Positions 1 to 9,679 are shown, numbered from the stretch's first letter. The stretch is DNA of 64,000 nt from Accumulibacter phosphatis (GCF_000024165.1 NC_013194.1:1-64000); one strand, 5' to 3'. Notes: generated from the sequence alone by a model not told the origin. Made by a program: numbers and translations.

Positions 1-14
1 ATTTTTGCTGCCGC

Positions 15-23
15 TGTGGATAA
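15..23 (-). promoter_or_regulatory. DnaA box upstream of dnaA
   Basis: The minus strand reads TTATCCACA, a perfect match to the consensus DnaA box. It lies 213 bp before the dnaA start. The leader from 1 to 235 also has an AT-rich stretch around 150-185. Such boxes serve dnaA autoregulation and, when clustered, origin function. Only one perfect box is visible here because the window starts nearby, so the rest of a possible rpmH-dnaA origin may lie to the left. Confidence 0.7.
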
Positions 24-235
24 CTTTCCGCCGACGGGTTAGAATTCGCTCTTGAAACGCTCGCAACAAGGCACTGGCTTGCCTTTGGACCGGCGATGGC
101 TCTTCCTTTCCAACGCGTCGCTCATTGCGCTGGAGTCGTCGAGACAATGTTTTATGCCGTTGATTTTAATAAAAATTTTACTCTGGCTAGCGAGCCGTTG
201 CGAGTACGCCACTTCAGGATTGCATCCCATGACCC

Positions 236-1660
236 GTGATGAGTAGTTTCTGGTCCTCGTGTCTGAGCCAGTTCGAACAGGAACTTCCCCCTCAGCAGTT
301 CAATACCTGGATCCGGCCCCTTCGTCTCGAAGGCGAGGAGGATTTTGCGCGTGGCTTGCGCCTGCTGGCGCCAAACGGTTTCATCCTCAAATGGGTGAAG
401 GAACGCTATCTGGCGCGGATTGAAGAGTTGGGGAGCGAGTACTTTGCAGCGCCCGTCGGTATCACGTTGACGCTGGGTGGGCGCGCCGCACCGCCAAAGG
501 ACCTTGCTCCGGATTCACCGAGCAAGGACAGCCCATCCGGGGATGGGAAAACGGCGGCCAAGGTGAATGCGGTTAACCGGCACACGTCCTTGCTGAAGAA
601 TGGCTCGCTGGTGGACCGCGACAGACCGAGTTACGAGAAGACGCGGCTGATTCCCACATTCACTTTCGAAAACCTTATCGTGGGAAAGGCCAACGACCTG
701 GCCCGCGCCGCTTCCCGACAGGTGGCGATCAGCCCTGGCGAAGCGACCTATAACCCGTTGTTCATCTACGGTGGGGCAGGTCTCGGCAAGACGCACCTGA
801 TCCATGCCATCGGCAATCACATCCTCGAGTGTTTCCCCGACAGGATCGTGCGGTATGTGCACGCCGAGGACTACTACTCCGATGTGGTCCGCGCCTATCA
901 GCAGAAGTCCTTTGACGTCTTCAAGCGCTACTATCGCTCGCTCGATGTGCTACTCCTCGACGATGTGCATTTCTTCAATGGCAAGAACCGAACACAGGAA
1001 GAGTTTTTTTTCGTTTTCAATGCCTTGAGCGAAGCCAAGAAACAACTGGTGATAAGTTCCGATACCTATCCGAAGAACATATCCGGGCTTGAGGATCGTC
1101 TGGTCACCCGCTTCGACTGGGGGCTGACGGTGCAGATCGAACCTCCGGAAACCGAAATGCGGGTGGCGATCCTCAAGAAGAAGGCGGAACTCGAAGGCGT
1201 GCTTCTCGACGACGAGGTGGCTTTCTATGTGGCCAAGCATCTACGTTCGAACGTTCGCGAGCTGGAAGGCGCTCTCAAGAAGGTTCTCGCGTACTCGGCT
1301 TTTCATGGCCGAGAGATTGCTCTGGACCTGGCCAAAGAGGCACTCAAGGACGTAATTGGCTCCGTGAATCGGCAGATCACCGTGGACAACATCCAGAAGA
1401 CGGTAGCAGATTACTTCAAGATCAAGGTTGCCGACCTGTTCTCCAAGAAGCGAACACGGGTCATCGTTCGACCCCGGCAAATCGCCATGTGGCTGACCAA
1501 GAATCTGACCTCGCAGAGCTATCCGTCGATCGGTGAGGCGTTTGGCGGGCGTGACCATACCACCGTGCTGCACGCAGTACGAACCATCGACGATCTGCGT
1601 GCCAAGGACAACGAGCTGAACCACGACGTGCATGTTCTGCTACAGGTACTGAAGGGCTGA
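236..1660 (+). CDS. dnaA: Chromosomal replication initiator DnaA
   Basis: DnaA binds 9-bp boxes at oriC, opens the duplex and loads the DnaB helicase. The 474-residue product has the four usual parts: N-terminal oligomerisation domain (about 1-85), a variable linker (85-135), the AAA+ ATPase with Walker A GGAGLGKTH at about 179-187 and Walker B DDVHFF near 241, and a C-terminal DNA-binding domain with the signature GGRDHTTV near the end. The length matches the family. The start is GTG 236 or ATG 239, so the proteins differ by one residue. It is followed by dnaN in the common dnaA-dnaN-gyrB order. A DnaA box upstream suggests autoregulation. Confidence 0.98.
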   Translation: MMSSFWSSCLSQFEQELPPQQFNTWIRPLRLEGEEDFARGLRLLAPNGFILKWVKERYLARIEELGSEYFAAPVGITLTLGGRAAPPKDLAPDSPSKDSPSGDGKTAAKVNAVNRHTSLLKNGSLVDRDRPSYEKTRLIPTFTFENLIVGKANDLARAASRQVAISPGEATYNPLFIYGGAGLGKTHLIHAIGNHILECFPDRIVRYVHAEDYYSDVVRAYQQKSFDVFKRYYRSLDVLLLDDVHFFNGKNRTQEEFFFVFNALSEAKKQLVISSDTYPKNISGLEDRLVTRFDWGLTVQIEPPETEMRVAILKKKAELEGVLLDDEVAFYVAKHLRSNVRELEGALKKVLAYSAFHGREIALDLAKEALKDVIGSVNRQITVDNIQKTVADYFKIKVADLFSKKRTRVIVRPRQIAMWLTKNLTSQSYPSIGEAFGGRDHTTVLHAVRTIDDLRAKDNELNHDVHVLLQVLKG

Positions 1661-1868
1661 ACAGCGTGTAGAAGTCCGTGGGAAAGGGCTGGACAACTGG
1701 TGGAGAAGGTCGGCAGAAGGGTGTTGTGGACAAGTTGTCAGTTTCTATCCACAGCGCCATACCGCTCTTGTACAGACCGAACATTGAATGTAATTCATTG
1801 AAGTGTAAAGAGAAATTGCCAATATCAACAGATTTGTCCCGACAATTGTCTTTATAGGATCTATAGAT
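1661..1868. promoter_or_regulatory. dnaA-dnaN intergenic region with DnaA-box-like sites, possible origin element
   Basis: This 208-bp spacer contains TGTGGACAA at 1725-1733 (minus-strand TTGTCCACA, one change from consensus) and CTATCCACA at 1745-1753 (one change). Both are followed by an AT-rich stretch from about 1780 to 1865 that could serve as unwinding element or dnaN promoter region. In many bacteria oriC lies directly beside dnaA, either before it or between dnaA and dnaN. Which spacer is the functional origin cannot be decided by reading alone. Confidence 0.5.
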
Positions 1869-2999
1869 ATGCTTCTTATCAAAACACGGCGTGACACTCT
1901 GCTGGGACCCCTGCAAGCAGTTTCGGGAATCGTCGAGAGGCGTCACACACTGCCGATTCTTTCCAATGTGCTGCTCGAGAAGAGAGGGGACGTACTGACG
2001 CTTCTCGCGACGGACATCGAGATTCAGATTACAACCTGGAGCACGGGAGCTGTCGGTGAGGGCGATGGGGCGGTGACGGTGGGCGCGCGGAAGCTGCAGG
2101 AAATCCTTCGTTCCTTGCCGGAGAGTGCCGATGTCAGCCTTATTCTCGACGATAAACGACTGCAGCTGACGGCAGGCAAGAGTCGTTTCAGCCTGCAGAC
2201 GCTGCCGGCTGACGACTTTCCCTGCATGGCACTGTCCGAAGGAGAGACCAAGAAGTTCACGGTGTCGCAGAAGCAGTTCCGCCACCTGCTTGCGCAGACG
2301 CAGTATTCGATGGCCGCTCAGGACGTGCGCTACTATCTCAATGGGCTGTTGCTGATCGTTGACGGAAGCGAACTACGGGCGGTTGCAACTGACGGCCACC
2401 GGCTTGCCTATTCAAGCATGCCTCTCGATGACGCAGCGCAAGCTCCACGCGAGCCGGGCGCGGCCCGCCAGGAACTGATTGTCCCTCGCAAGACGGTCCT
2501 CGAACTCAGTCGATTGCTCACCGACACCGACGAGCCGCTGTCGATTGAAATGCTGGCGACTCAGATTCGCTTCCAGTTCGGGCATGTCAGTCTGGTATCC
2601 AAGCTGATCGACGGGCGGTTTCCCGATTACGAGAGGGTGATTCCGGCAACCCTCAGAAATGTTGTGTCTGTCAGTCGCGGCCTGCTGTTGCAGTCGATGA
2701 TCCGCGCCGCGATTCTGACCAACGAGAAGTTTCGCGGCGTTCGCCTGATCCTTTCGGCAGGCAGCCTGAAGATCATGGCGGCGAATGCCGAGCAGGAAGA
2801 AGCGCAGGAGGAGATCGAAGTCGAGTACAACGGTGAACCGCTCGACGTCGGCTTCAACGTTGCCTATCTGCTGGATGTCCTGAACAACACGGTGGACGAC
2901 ACTATCGAGTGGGGATTCAACGACGCGAATTCAAGCGCCCTGCTGACGATCCCCGGCAATGACCGATTCAAGTATGTGGTCATGCCGATGCGCATCTAG
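1869..2999 (+). CDS. dnaN: DNA polymerase III beta subunit (sliding clamp)
   Basis: DnaN forms the ring that tethers DNA polymerase III to DNA. The 376-residue product is close to the 366 of E. coli and covers the three clamp domains. Recognisable features are the N-terminal start leading into the VSGIVERRHTLPILSN segment, the ATDGHRL motif in the middle domain, and the C-terminal ending YVVMPMRI, which matches the conserved clamp tail. ATG 1869 gives the expected N-terminus. The gene sits between dnaA and gyrB on the same strand, the standard origin-proximal order. Confidence 0.98.
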   Translation: MLLIKTRRDTLLGPLQAVSGIVERRHTLPILSNVLLEKRGDVLTLLATDIEIQITTWSTGAVGEGDGAVTVGARKLQEILRSLPESADVSLILDDKRLQLTAGKSRFSLQTLPADDFPCMALSEGETKKFTVSQKQFRHLLAQTQYSMAAQDVRYYLNGLLLIVDGSELRAVATDGHRLAYSSMPLDDAAQAPREPGAARQELIVPRKTVLELSRLLTDTDEPLSIEMLATQIRFQFGHVSLVSKLIDGRFPDYERVIPATLRNVVSVSRGLLLQSMIRAAILTNEKFRGVRLILSAGSLKIMAANAEQEEAQEEIEVEYNGEPLDVGFNVAYLLDVLNNTVDDTIEWGFNDANSSALLTIPGNDRFKYVVMPMRI

Positions 3000-3061
3000 A
3001 AGTGACTTGGGGTGGCGCGTCGGCGACACGGATTCAACAGGAAATACACACTGGATTGACA

Positions 3062-5530
3062 ATGATTGAAGAGAACGAAGAGTCCGCCTACGACGAGTCG
3101 AGCATTCAGCAACTCGAGGGTCTGGAGGCGGTTCGCAAGCGTCCTGGAATGTACATCGGCGACACGTCGGACGGCACGGGCTTGCACCACATGGTTTTCG
3201 AAGTCGTCGATAATGCCATCGACGAAGCCCTGGCCGGCCACTGTGACGAGATAGTCATCACCATTCACGCCGACAATTCGATCTCCGTGACCGACAACGG
3301 TCGTGGCATACCGACTGGCATCAAGTTCGACGACAAGCACGAACCACGGCGATCTGCCGCCGAGATAGTGATGTGCGTGCTGCACGCCGGCGGCAAGTTC
3401 AATCAAAATTCGTACAAGGTGTCGGGTGGTCTGCATGGTGTTGGCGTGTCGTGCGTCAACGCGCTGTCCAGGTGGTTGCGCCTGATCATTCGCCGCGAAG
3501 GCAAGAAGTACTTGCTGGAGTTCAACAGAGGCACCGTCGTAGACCGCTTGCTCGAAGTGCAGAAGGGTGTCGAGGTCTCGCCGCTGCGGGTCGTCGCAGC
3601 AACCGAGAAGCGTGGGACGGAGCTGCACTTCATGGCCGACGAGGAAATATTTGGCCAGATCGAGTTCCACTACGAGATCATCGCCAAGCGCCTGCGCGAA
3701 CTCTCGTTCCTGAACAATGGAGTCAAGATCCGCCTCAACGACCAGCGCACCGGCAAGGAGGAGGATTTCGCCTTCCTCGGGGGTGTCAGAGGTTTTGTCG
3801 AGTACATAAACCGAACCAAGTCGGTTCTTCACCCGAATATCTTTTATGCCAGCGGCGACTCGGCGGGGGGTAATGGGGTGATCAGCGTCGAAGTGGCGAT
3901 GCAGTGGAACGACAGCTATGCCGAGCAGGTGCTGTGCTTCACGAACAACATTCCGCAAGCCGACGGTGGAACTCACATGACCGGCCTGCGTGCGGCGATG
4001 ACGCGGGTAATCAACCGCTACATCGAAGAAAACGAAATCGCCAAGAAGGCGAAAGTCGATATTACTGGTGATGATATGCGCGAAGGTCTGGCCTGCGTGC
4101 TGTCAGTGAAGATGCCGGACCCGAAGTTTGCTTCGCAGACCAAGATGAAGCTGGTCTCGTCGGAGGCCCGTCCGGCGGTTGAAGAGGTCGTCGCGGCGAA
4201 ACTCAGCGAGTATCTTCAGGAGCGTCCAGTCGATGCCAAGGTAATTACCGGCAAGATCATCGAAGCGGCGCGTGCCCGGGATGCAGCGCGCAAGGCGAGA
4301 GAGATGACGCGTCGGAAGGGTCTGCTCGACGGTGTCGGGCTGCCCGGCAAGCTTGCCGATTGCCAGGAAAAGGATCCGGCGCTTTGCGAACTCTATCTGG
4401 TCGAGGGTGACTCGGCGGGCGGCTCGGCGAAGCAGGGTCGGGACCGCAAGTTTCAGGCAATTCTACCGCTCAAGGGCAAGATTCTGAATGTCGAGAAAGC
4501 ACGTTTCGACAAGCTGATTTCCTCGCAGGAGATCGCAACGCTGATCACCGCGCTGGGGACCGGCATCGGCAAGGATGAATACAAGCCGGAGAAGCTGCGC
4601 TACCACCGACTGATCATCATGACCGATGCCGATGTCGATGGTGCGCACATACGTACCCTGCTGCTGACTTTCTTCTATCGCCAGATGCCGGAGTTGGTCG
4701 AAAGCGGTCACATCTATATCGCTCAGCCACCGCTCTACAAGGTCAAGCACGGAAAGACCGAGCGCTACATCAAGGACGATCAGGCGCTCAAGCAGTTCCT
4801 CTTGACGCTGGCCCTCGAGGGTGCAGTGCTGATTCCCGTTGCGGGTGCGCCGGAGATCTCCGGGTCGACGCTGGAACAACTGGCTCGCCAGTACCTCCTG
4901 GCCGAGGCGGTGATCAATCGCCTCTCGCACCTGATCAATCCGGAAGTTCTGCATGCGCTGATCGACGCCAATCTGGCGATTGACCTGGCCGATGAAGCGT
5001 CGGCGATGGCAAGCGCCGACGCCTTGATGAAAGCGGTGGGCAGCAAGCTCGACATCAATATCGTGGCGCGCTTCGATACCGCACAGGAGCGCTGGCAGCT
5101 GAGGCTTGAGAAGATACTGCATGGAAATCTCAAGCTGGGGGTTATTGATGACGATCTTCTGGTCAGCGGCGACTATGCTCAACTCCGCAAGACGGCGGAG
5201 ATGCTGGCGGGTCTGTTTGGTCCGGGCGGTGTCGTCGTGCGTGCCGAGAAGAAACAGGCGGTCAGCAGCTTCGCCGAAACGATGCAGTGGTTGCTCAGCG
5301 AAGTGGAGCGCAGCGTCAGCAAGCAGCGCTACAAGGGTCTCGGCGAGATGAACCCGGAGCAACTCTGGGAGACCACGATGGACCCAAAGGTGCGGCGTCT
5401 TCTGAAGGTACAAATCGAAGACGCGATCGGTGCCGACGAGATCTTTACGACCCTGATGGGTGAGCTGGTCGAGCCGCGCCGCAATTTCATCGAAACCAAC
5501 GCCCTGGCCGCCCGCAACATCGACGTCTGA
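3062..5530 (+). CDS. gyrB: DNA gyrase subunit B
   Basis: GyrB provides the ATPase and part of the cleavage core of gyrase, which introduces negative supercoils with GyrA. The product is 822 residues from ATG 3062. The order is a GHKL ATPase domain (VRKRPGMYIGD, the DNGRGIP loop, GGLHGVGVS), a transducer domain, the TOPRIM domain (EGDSAGGSA and the DADVDG acidic motif), and a C-terminal region with the QRYKGLGEMN motif. A frame-open extension to GTG 3002 exists, but ATG 3062 gives the usual short leader before the EGLEAVRKRP segment. It ends 12 bp from convergent pyrF. Confidence 0.97.
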   Translation: MIEENEESAYDESSIQQLEGLEAVRKRPGMYIGDTSDGTGLHHMVFEVVDNAIDEALAGHCDEIVITIHADNSISVTDNGRGIPTGIKFDDKHEPRRSAAEIVMCVLHAGGKFNQNSYKVSGGLHGVGVSCVNALSRWLRLIIRREGKKYLLEFNRGTVVDRLLEVQKGVEVSPLRVVAATEKRGTELHFMADEEIFGQIEFHYEIIAKRLRELSFLNNGVKIRLNDQRTGKEEDFAFLGGVRGFVEYINRTKSVLHPNIFYASGDSAGGNGVISVEVAMQWNDSYAEQVLCFTNNIPQADGGTHMTGLRAAMTRVINRYIEENEIAKKAKVDITGDDMREGLACVLSVKMPDPKFASQTKMKLVSSEARPAVEEVVAAKLSEYLQERPVDAKVITGKIIEAARARDAARKAREMTRRKGLLDGVGLPGKLADCQEKDPALCELYLVEGDSAGGSAKQGRDRKFQAILPLKGKILNVEKARFDKLISSQEIATLITALGTGIGKDEYKPEKLRYHRLIIMTDADVDGAHIRTLLLTFFYRQMPELVESGHIYIAQPPLYKVKHGKTERYIKDDQALKQFLLTLALEGAVLIPVAGAPEISGSTLEQLARQYLLAEAVINRLSHLINPEVLHALIDANLAIDLADEASAMASADALMKAVGSKLDINIVARFDTAQERWQLRLEKILHGNLKLGVIDDDLLVSGDYAQLRKTAEMLAGLFGPGGVVVRAEKKQAVSSFAETMQWLLSEVERSVSKQRYKGLGEMNPEQLWETTMDPKVRRLLKVQIEDAIGADEIFTTLMGELVEPRRNFIETNALAARNIDV

Positions 5531-5542
5531 CGCGGCACCCTG

Positions 5543-6364
5543 TCAGACGAGTGGTCGATATCGGTTGATGTCCGCTCGTGTCGCGAGGGCGACACGGCGT
5601 GCAGCGTCTGCGTAGTCCTCGCCACTACCGGCGTAGAGGATGGCGCGCGAAGAATTGATCATCAGGCCGTAGCCGGCGGACGTGCATCCGGCGCGCACGG
5701 TGCTTTCGATGTCGCCACCCTGGGCGCCGATACCCGGTACGAGCAGCGGCATCTCGCCGGTCAAGCCGCGAACACGAGCGATTTCATTGGGATAGGTGGC
5801 ACCAACGACCAAAGCGCATTGGCCGTTCTGGTTCCATTCCTCGTTAACCAGGCGAGCAACCCGTTCGTAAAGCTTCTCCCCACCGACATCGAGAAACTGT
5901 AGGTCATTGCCGCCCGGGTTCGATGTGCGGCAAAGCAGGATGATGCCCTTGTCTTGGTAAGCCAGATAGGGCTCGACAGAGTCGCGTCCGAGGTAGGGAT
6001 TGACCGTGATCGCATCCGCCTTGAAACGTTCGAAAGCCTCGATGGCGTACTGTTCGGCCGTGCTGCCTATGTCACCACGCTTGGCATCGAGAATCACCGG
6101 TGTCGCTGGGTGCCGTTGGTGGATGTGATCGATCAGTGCTTCCAGTTGGTCCTCGGCGCGGTGCGCGGCGAAGTACGCGATCTGTGGCTTGAAGCAGCAG
6201 ACAAGATCAGCGGTGGCATCGACGATGGTGCGGCAGAAGTCAAGAATGGCATTCGGCGATTGCTGCAGGTGAGCAGGGAAGCGCGCGGGGTCAGGATCAA
6301 GGCCCACGCAAAGAAGGCTGTTTCGACCACGCCAGGCGGCGCGCAGGGCATGTATGAAGTTCAT
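5543..6364 (-). CDS. pyrF: Orotidine 5'-phosphate decarboxylase (type 2)
   Basis: The enzyme decarboxylates OMP to UMP, the last step of de novo pyrimidine synthesis, in the cytosol. The 273-residue protein is a TIM barrel of the longer type 2 subfamily. The N-terminal CVGLDPDP motif and the catalytic DAKRGDIGST motif (Lys and Asp of the charge network) are visible, as is a C-terminal phosphate-binding VPGIGAQGG segment. It is convergent with gyrB, with only 12 bp between stops. Confidence 0.96.
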   Translation of the reverse strand: MNFIHALRAAWRGRNSLLCVGLDPDPARFPAHLQQSPNAILDFCRTIVDATADLVCCFKPQIAYFAAHRAEDQLEALIDHIHQRHPATPVILDAKRGDIGSTAEQYAIEAFERFKADAITVNPYLGRDSVEPYLAYQDKGIILLCRTSNPGGNDLQFLDVGGEKLYERVARLVNEEWNQNGQCALVVGATYPNEIARVRGLTGEMPLLVPGIGAQGGDIESTVRAGCTSAGYGLMINSSRAILYAGSGEDYADAARRVALATRADINRYRPLV

Positions 6365-6556
6365 CGACGGAAGTAGAAGAGGAGCGAAAAGGCAGCATTC
6401 TAAGAGCTATTTCGGTTACCGGTGTGGTTCGCGGCATGATGCCGCTCCGCTGCCCTGCTGCGGATGGCGCGAAGGCTGACACCAAGGCGGCTGCCGGGTT
6501 GTGCCGCCCAGTGCGGTGACAAGGTAAACTCGGTGCTTTCTCGACGGGGCGACAGC

Positions 6557-7168
6557 GTGAAAAAACTCGACAACGATGCCTTCGTGAACATGCGTTCCGG
6601 GGCGAGCGTACTTGAGGCCGACAGTTATGGCGACAAAGTGTTGCTGCTGGCTGACGGAACGATAGTCAAGTTGTTCAGGCGCAAGCGGTGGCTGTCATCC
6701 GCGGCATGGTATCCCTATGCAAAACGCTTTGCCGACAATGCGGCGTCTCTGCGTAGACTGGGCATCCGGGTTCCGGAGATCCTGGATCTATTCCGGATTC
6801 CATCGATCGAGCGCGATGCCGTTCGCTACCAACCGCTGCCCGGCAGGACGCTGCGCGAGATCCGGCGGGAAGCGCTCGATGCAGGCATCGAGCAAGAGCT
6901 CAAAGAGGCGTTCACTCGTTTCGTCGTCAGCCTACACGACAGCGGCGTGTATTTCCGTTCGTTGCATCTTGGCAACGTGGTGTACACGCCGGATCACGAG
7001 TTTGGTTTGATCGACATCTCCGATGCCAGGATCGTTGACCGACCGCTACGCAAGTACGAACGTGCTCGCAACCTCAAACGTCTGCAGGGCATAGAAGGCG
7101 AAAGCGAGTGGGTTGATCTAACGAGCGTGGTCGACGCGCATCGGAAGAGGCGCGAAGCCAGAGTGTAA
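6557..7168 (+). CDS. Lipopolysaccharide-kinase-like / toluene-tolerance-type protein
   Basis: A 203-residue protein kinase-fold protein of the group that includes LPS core heptose kinases and toluene-tolerance proteins. It shows a Gly-poor N-lobe with KLFRRKRW (possible ATP-contact Lys), a catalytic-loop-like segment HDSGVYFRSLHLGNVV and a metal-site-like GLIDISDAR. These fit a small-molecule or LPS phosphotransferase, but the substrate is not known. I chose GTG 6557, preceded by a GGGG tract at 6546-6549. An in-frame start at 6464 adds 31 residues of low-complexity Arg/Pro sequence that looks non-coding. The neighbours give no further clue. Confidence 0.75.
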   Translation: MKKLDNDAFVNMRSGASVLEADSYGDKVLLLADGTIVKLFRRKRWLSSAAWYPYAKRFADNAASLRRLGIRVPEILDLFRIPSIERDAVRYQPLPGRTLREIRREALDAGIEQELKEAFTRFVVSLHDSGVYFRSLHLGNVVYTPDHEFGLIDISDARIVDRPLRKYERARNLKRLQGIEGESEWVDLTSVVDAHRKRREARV

Positions 7169-7182
7169 AGTGGCCCCCGAAG

Positions 7183-7329
7183 TCAAGACAAGACTCGATT
7201 CAGATACACGTCCGCATGCTTGACGTTCCGCCAAAGCCGCTCGACGAGGATGTTGTCGAACACCCGTCCTCGTCCATCGATGCTGATGACTACACCTTTC
7301 CGGGGGCGAGCAAGCACGCCGCAAAAGGC
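7183..7329 (-). pseudogene. IS3-family transposase remnant
   Basis: The minus strand encodes a run of about 30 residues (7198-7287) containing SIDGRGRVFDN, VERLWRNVKH and YLN. These match the conserved C-terminal part of the rve integrase domain of IS3-family OrfB transposases, in which the sequence around SMDGRGR-DN--VERLWR is diagnostic. Upstream, FCGVLARPRKGVV looks like the preceding segment slightly altered. No DDE triad, no second orf and no terminal inverted repeats were found. The fragment abuts the 3' end of queC, which is otherwise intact. Confidence 0.75.
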
Positions 7330-7352
7330 CATGGCCACCGGTGGCCGGTTCG

Positions 7353-8054
7353 TCAACCAGCGTAGCGCGTGGGGTCCGCCATGCCGGCAGCGCTGAAGCC
7401 GGCGCGGCGCAATCGACACGAATCGCACACCCCGCAGGCTCGCCCATCCCGATCGGCCTGATAGCACGAAACGGTGAGGCCGTAATCCACGCCGAGGGTG
7501 ATTCCGCGCTGGATGATCTCCGCCTTGCCCAGACCCATCAGCGGCGCATGGATCGTCAGGCTGGCGCCTTGCACCGCAGCCCGGGTAGCCAGGTTGGCCA
7601 TTTTCTCGTAGGCCGCGATGTACTCGGGCCGACAGTCGGGATATCCCGAGTAGTCCACGGCGTTGACGCCGACAAAGATGTCGCGGCTGCCCAGCACCTC
7701 GGCCCAGGCCAGCGCCAGCGAGAGCATGACGGTGTTGCGCGCCGGCACGTAGGTGATCGGAATCCCCGAGTGCACACCATCAACGGGAACGGCGATCCGC
7801 TCGTCGGTCAATGCCGAGCCGCCGAAGACCTCCAGCGTCAGGCGCAGCTGACGATGCTCACGCGCGCCCAGCGCCTCGGCCAGCAGTGCCGCGGCCGCCA
7901 GTTCGGCGCGATGACGCTGGCCGTAATCGATCGACAGACAATGGCAGGCGAAACCGTCGGCGCGCGCGATGGCCAGCGTCGTGGCCGAGTCGAGCCCACC
8001 GGAAAGAAGCACGACGGCCGGTTTGCCGCCAGAGGAAGTAGGTTTGTTGTCCAT
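7353..8054 (-). CDS. queC: 7-cyano-7-deazaguanine synthase QueC
   Basis: QueC converts 7-carboxy-7-deazaguanine to preQ0 with ATP and ammonia in queuosine biosynthesis. The 233-residue protein has the PP-loop ATP pyrophosphatase motif SGGLDS at 18-23, the DYGQRH segment, and a C-terminal zinc-binding cluster SCYQ plus CGVCDSC, followed by RRAGF. ATG 8054 is chosen because the PP-loop then falls close to the N-terminus as in the family. An extension to 8150 is Arg-rich and unlike QueC. The 3' end lies beside an IS3 scrap. It is divergent from regB across 254 bp. Confidence 0.95.
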   Translation of the reverse strand: MDNKPTSSGGKPAVVLLSGGLDSATTLAIARADGFACHCLSIDYGQRHRAELAAAALLAEALGAREHRQLRLTLEVFGGSALTDERIAVPVDGVHSGIPITYVPARNTVMLSLALAWAEVLGSRDIFVGVNAVDYSGYPDCRPEYIAAYEKMANLATRAAVQGASLTIHAPLMGLGKAEIIQRGITLGVDYGLTVSCYQADRDGRACGVCDSCRLRRAGFSAAGMADPTRYAG

Positions 8055-8308
8055 CGGCTGGCGAATATACTGCTTTCCGGCAGATCTGGGTCGGCTTTGC
8101 GCACGCGGGGTGCCGAATCCCGCGCTTGCCGACCAGCGCCGACGCCACAAGTACGCACCCGCAGGGGCGCCAGCAACGCCGAGATTCGTGCCCTCGCGCG
8201 GCCTTTCGATCCCCCGCGGCGAGATGCGACAGATTGCCGCACGCGAACCAGCGCCGCGCCCAGGGCGTAGAATTCGCCCACGAGTGCCGCCCGGTACTGC
8301 ATCGACAA

Positions 8309-9679
8309 ATGCCTCCAGCCAATCACCGCCAGCCTCCGTTTTTTCTCACAGGCACAGCCAACCCGCTGGTGCGCCTGGTAATGCTGCGCCGGATCGAAGT
8401 GCTGATGCAGGCGATCGTGCTGGTTCTGGCGGTCACCTGGCTCGGTATCCCGCTCGAGGTAGTGCCGATGAGCGCGCTCATTGCGCTGCTTGCCGCGGTC
8501 AATCTGATCACCCAGTGGCGACTCGACAAGGGGGCACCGGTCAGCGAGAACGAAATCCTCCTCCACCTCGCATTCGACGCCGGGATCCTCGGCCTGCTGC
8601 TCTACTTCGCAGGCGGGTCGGCGAATCCCTTCGTCTCGCTGTTCCTGCTGCCGCCAACGCTTGCCGCCGCGATGCTGCCGGCCCGGCACGCCTGGGCGAT
8701 GGCCGCAATCACCCTGGCTGCGTACACCTCGCTGATCTTCTGGAACCTGCCGCTGCCGTCACCGCGAGGCGATCTGGCAGAACTCGACGCCCTGCTCGCA
8801 CGCGCCACCGCTGGCGGTGAACACGCGGGGCACAGCAACAGCTTTGCCCTGCACGTTCTCGGCATGTGGCTCAACTTCGTGATCAGCGTCGGCGTCGTCG
8901 TTTTCTTCCTGACCCGCATGGCCGCCGCCCTCAAGGACCGCGAGCGCCAACTGGCCGCGGCCCGCGAGGCCACCTTGCGCAACGAACAGATCCTCGCACT
9001 CGGCACGCTCGCGGCCGGAGCTGCCCACCAGTTGGGAACGCCGCTGGGGACGATGGCAATCGTCATCCGCGAGCTGCAACTGAGCCATGAGAACGACCCC
9101 GAGATCCGGGAAGACTTGACGCTGCTGCGCGAACAGGTCGATCGCTGCAAGCAGACGATTTCGCAGATCCTGGCCTCGACCGGGCAGAGCCGCGACGAGA
9201 GCTTGCGCTCGATGACGCTCGACGCCTACCTGCATCGCCTGCTCGACGAATGGCAGATCATCCGCCCGCACGCCCTGCTCAGCGTCGCGCTGCAAGGCAC
9301 ACAGCCGGCACCCCTGATCGCCGCCGACCGCACTCTCGAACAGGCCATCCTCAACCTGCTCGACAATGCCGCCGATGCCAACGGCGCCAGCCAGGAAGCA
9401 CTCCGTTTCGCCGCCAACTGGGATGGCGAAACCTGCCGCATCGAAATTCTCGACTGCGGCCCGGGGCTCAACGTCGACGCCGCGGAGCGTCTTGGCGACA
9501 TGTACTTCAGTACCAAGGCCATCACCCCGGAGCGGCCCGGCGGCATCGGTATCGGCCTGTTTCTTTCCAACGCGACCGTCGAGCGCTTCGGCGGCAAGGT
9601 CGAACTCTTCAACCGCACCGACCGGCGTGGGGGTGCCTGTACTCGCGTCACCCTGCCAATGTCCCGACTGAAAGCCTGA
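8309..9679 (+). CDS. regB: RegB/PrrB-type redox sensor histidine kinase
   Basis: A 456-residue membrane kinase. About six hydrophobic segments lie between residues 25 and 205, followed by a HisKA dimerisation helix with phosphoacceptor H240 (GAAHQLGTPLGT) and an HATPase with the GIGIGLFLSN lid. GGSANPF at 102-108 matches the quinone-binding heptapeptide of RegB. C280, 40 residues after the His, has the same spacing as the redox-active Cys265 relative to His225 in R. capsulatus RegB. The family autophosphorylates under reducing conditions and controls redox metabolism. ATG 8309 precedes the family-like region, and an in-frame extension to 8126 is Arg-rich. regA starts 5 bp after its stop. Confidence 0.92.
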   Translation: MPPANHRQPPFFLTGTANPLVRLVMLRRIEVLMQAIVLVLAVTWLGIPLEVVPMSALIALLAAVNLITQWRLDKGAPVSENEILLHLAFDAGILGLLLYFAGGSANPFVSLFLLPPTLAAAMLPARHAWAMAAITLAAYTSLIFWNLPLPSPRGDLAELDALLARATAGGEHAGHSNSFALHVLGMWLNFVISVGVVVFFLTRMAAALKDRERQLAAAREATLRNEQILALGTLAAGAAHQLGTPLGTMAIVIRELQLSHENDPEIREDLTLLREQVDRCKQTISQILASTGQSRDESLRSMTLDAYLHRLLDEWQIIRPHALLSVALQGTQPAPLIAADRTLEQAILNLLDNAADANGASQEALRFAANWDGETCRIEILDCGPGLNVDAAERLGDMYFSTKAITPERPGGIGIGLFLSNATVERFGGKVELFNRTDRRGGACTRVTLPMSRLKA

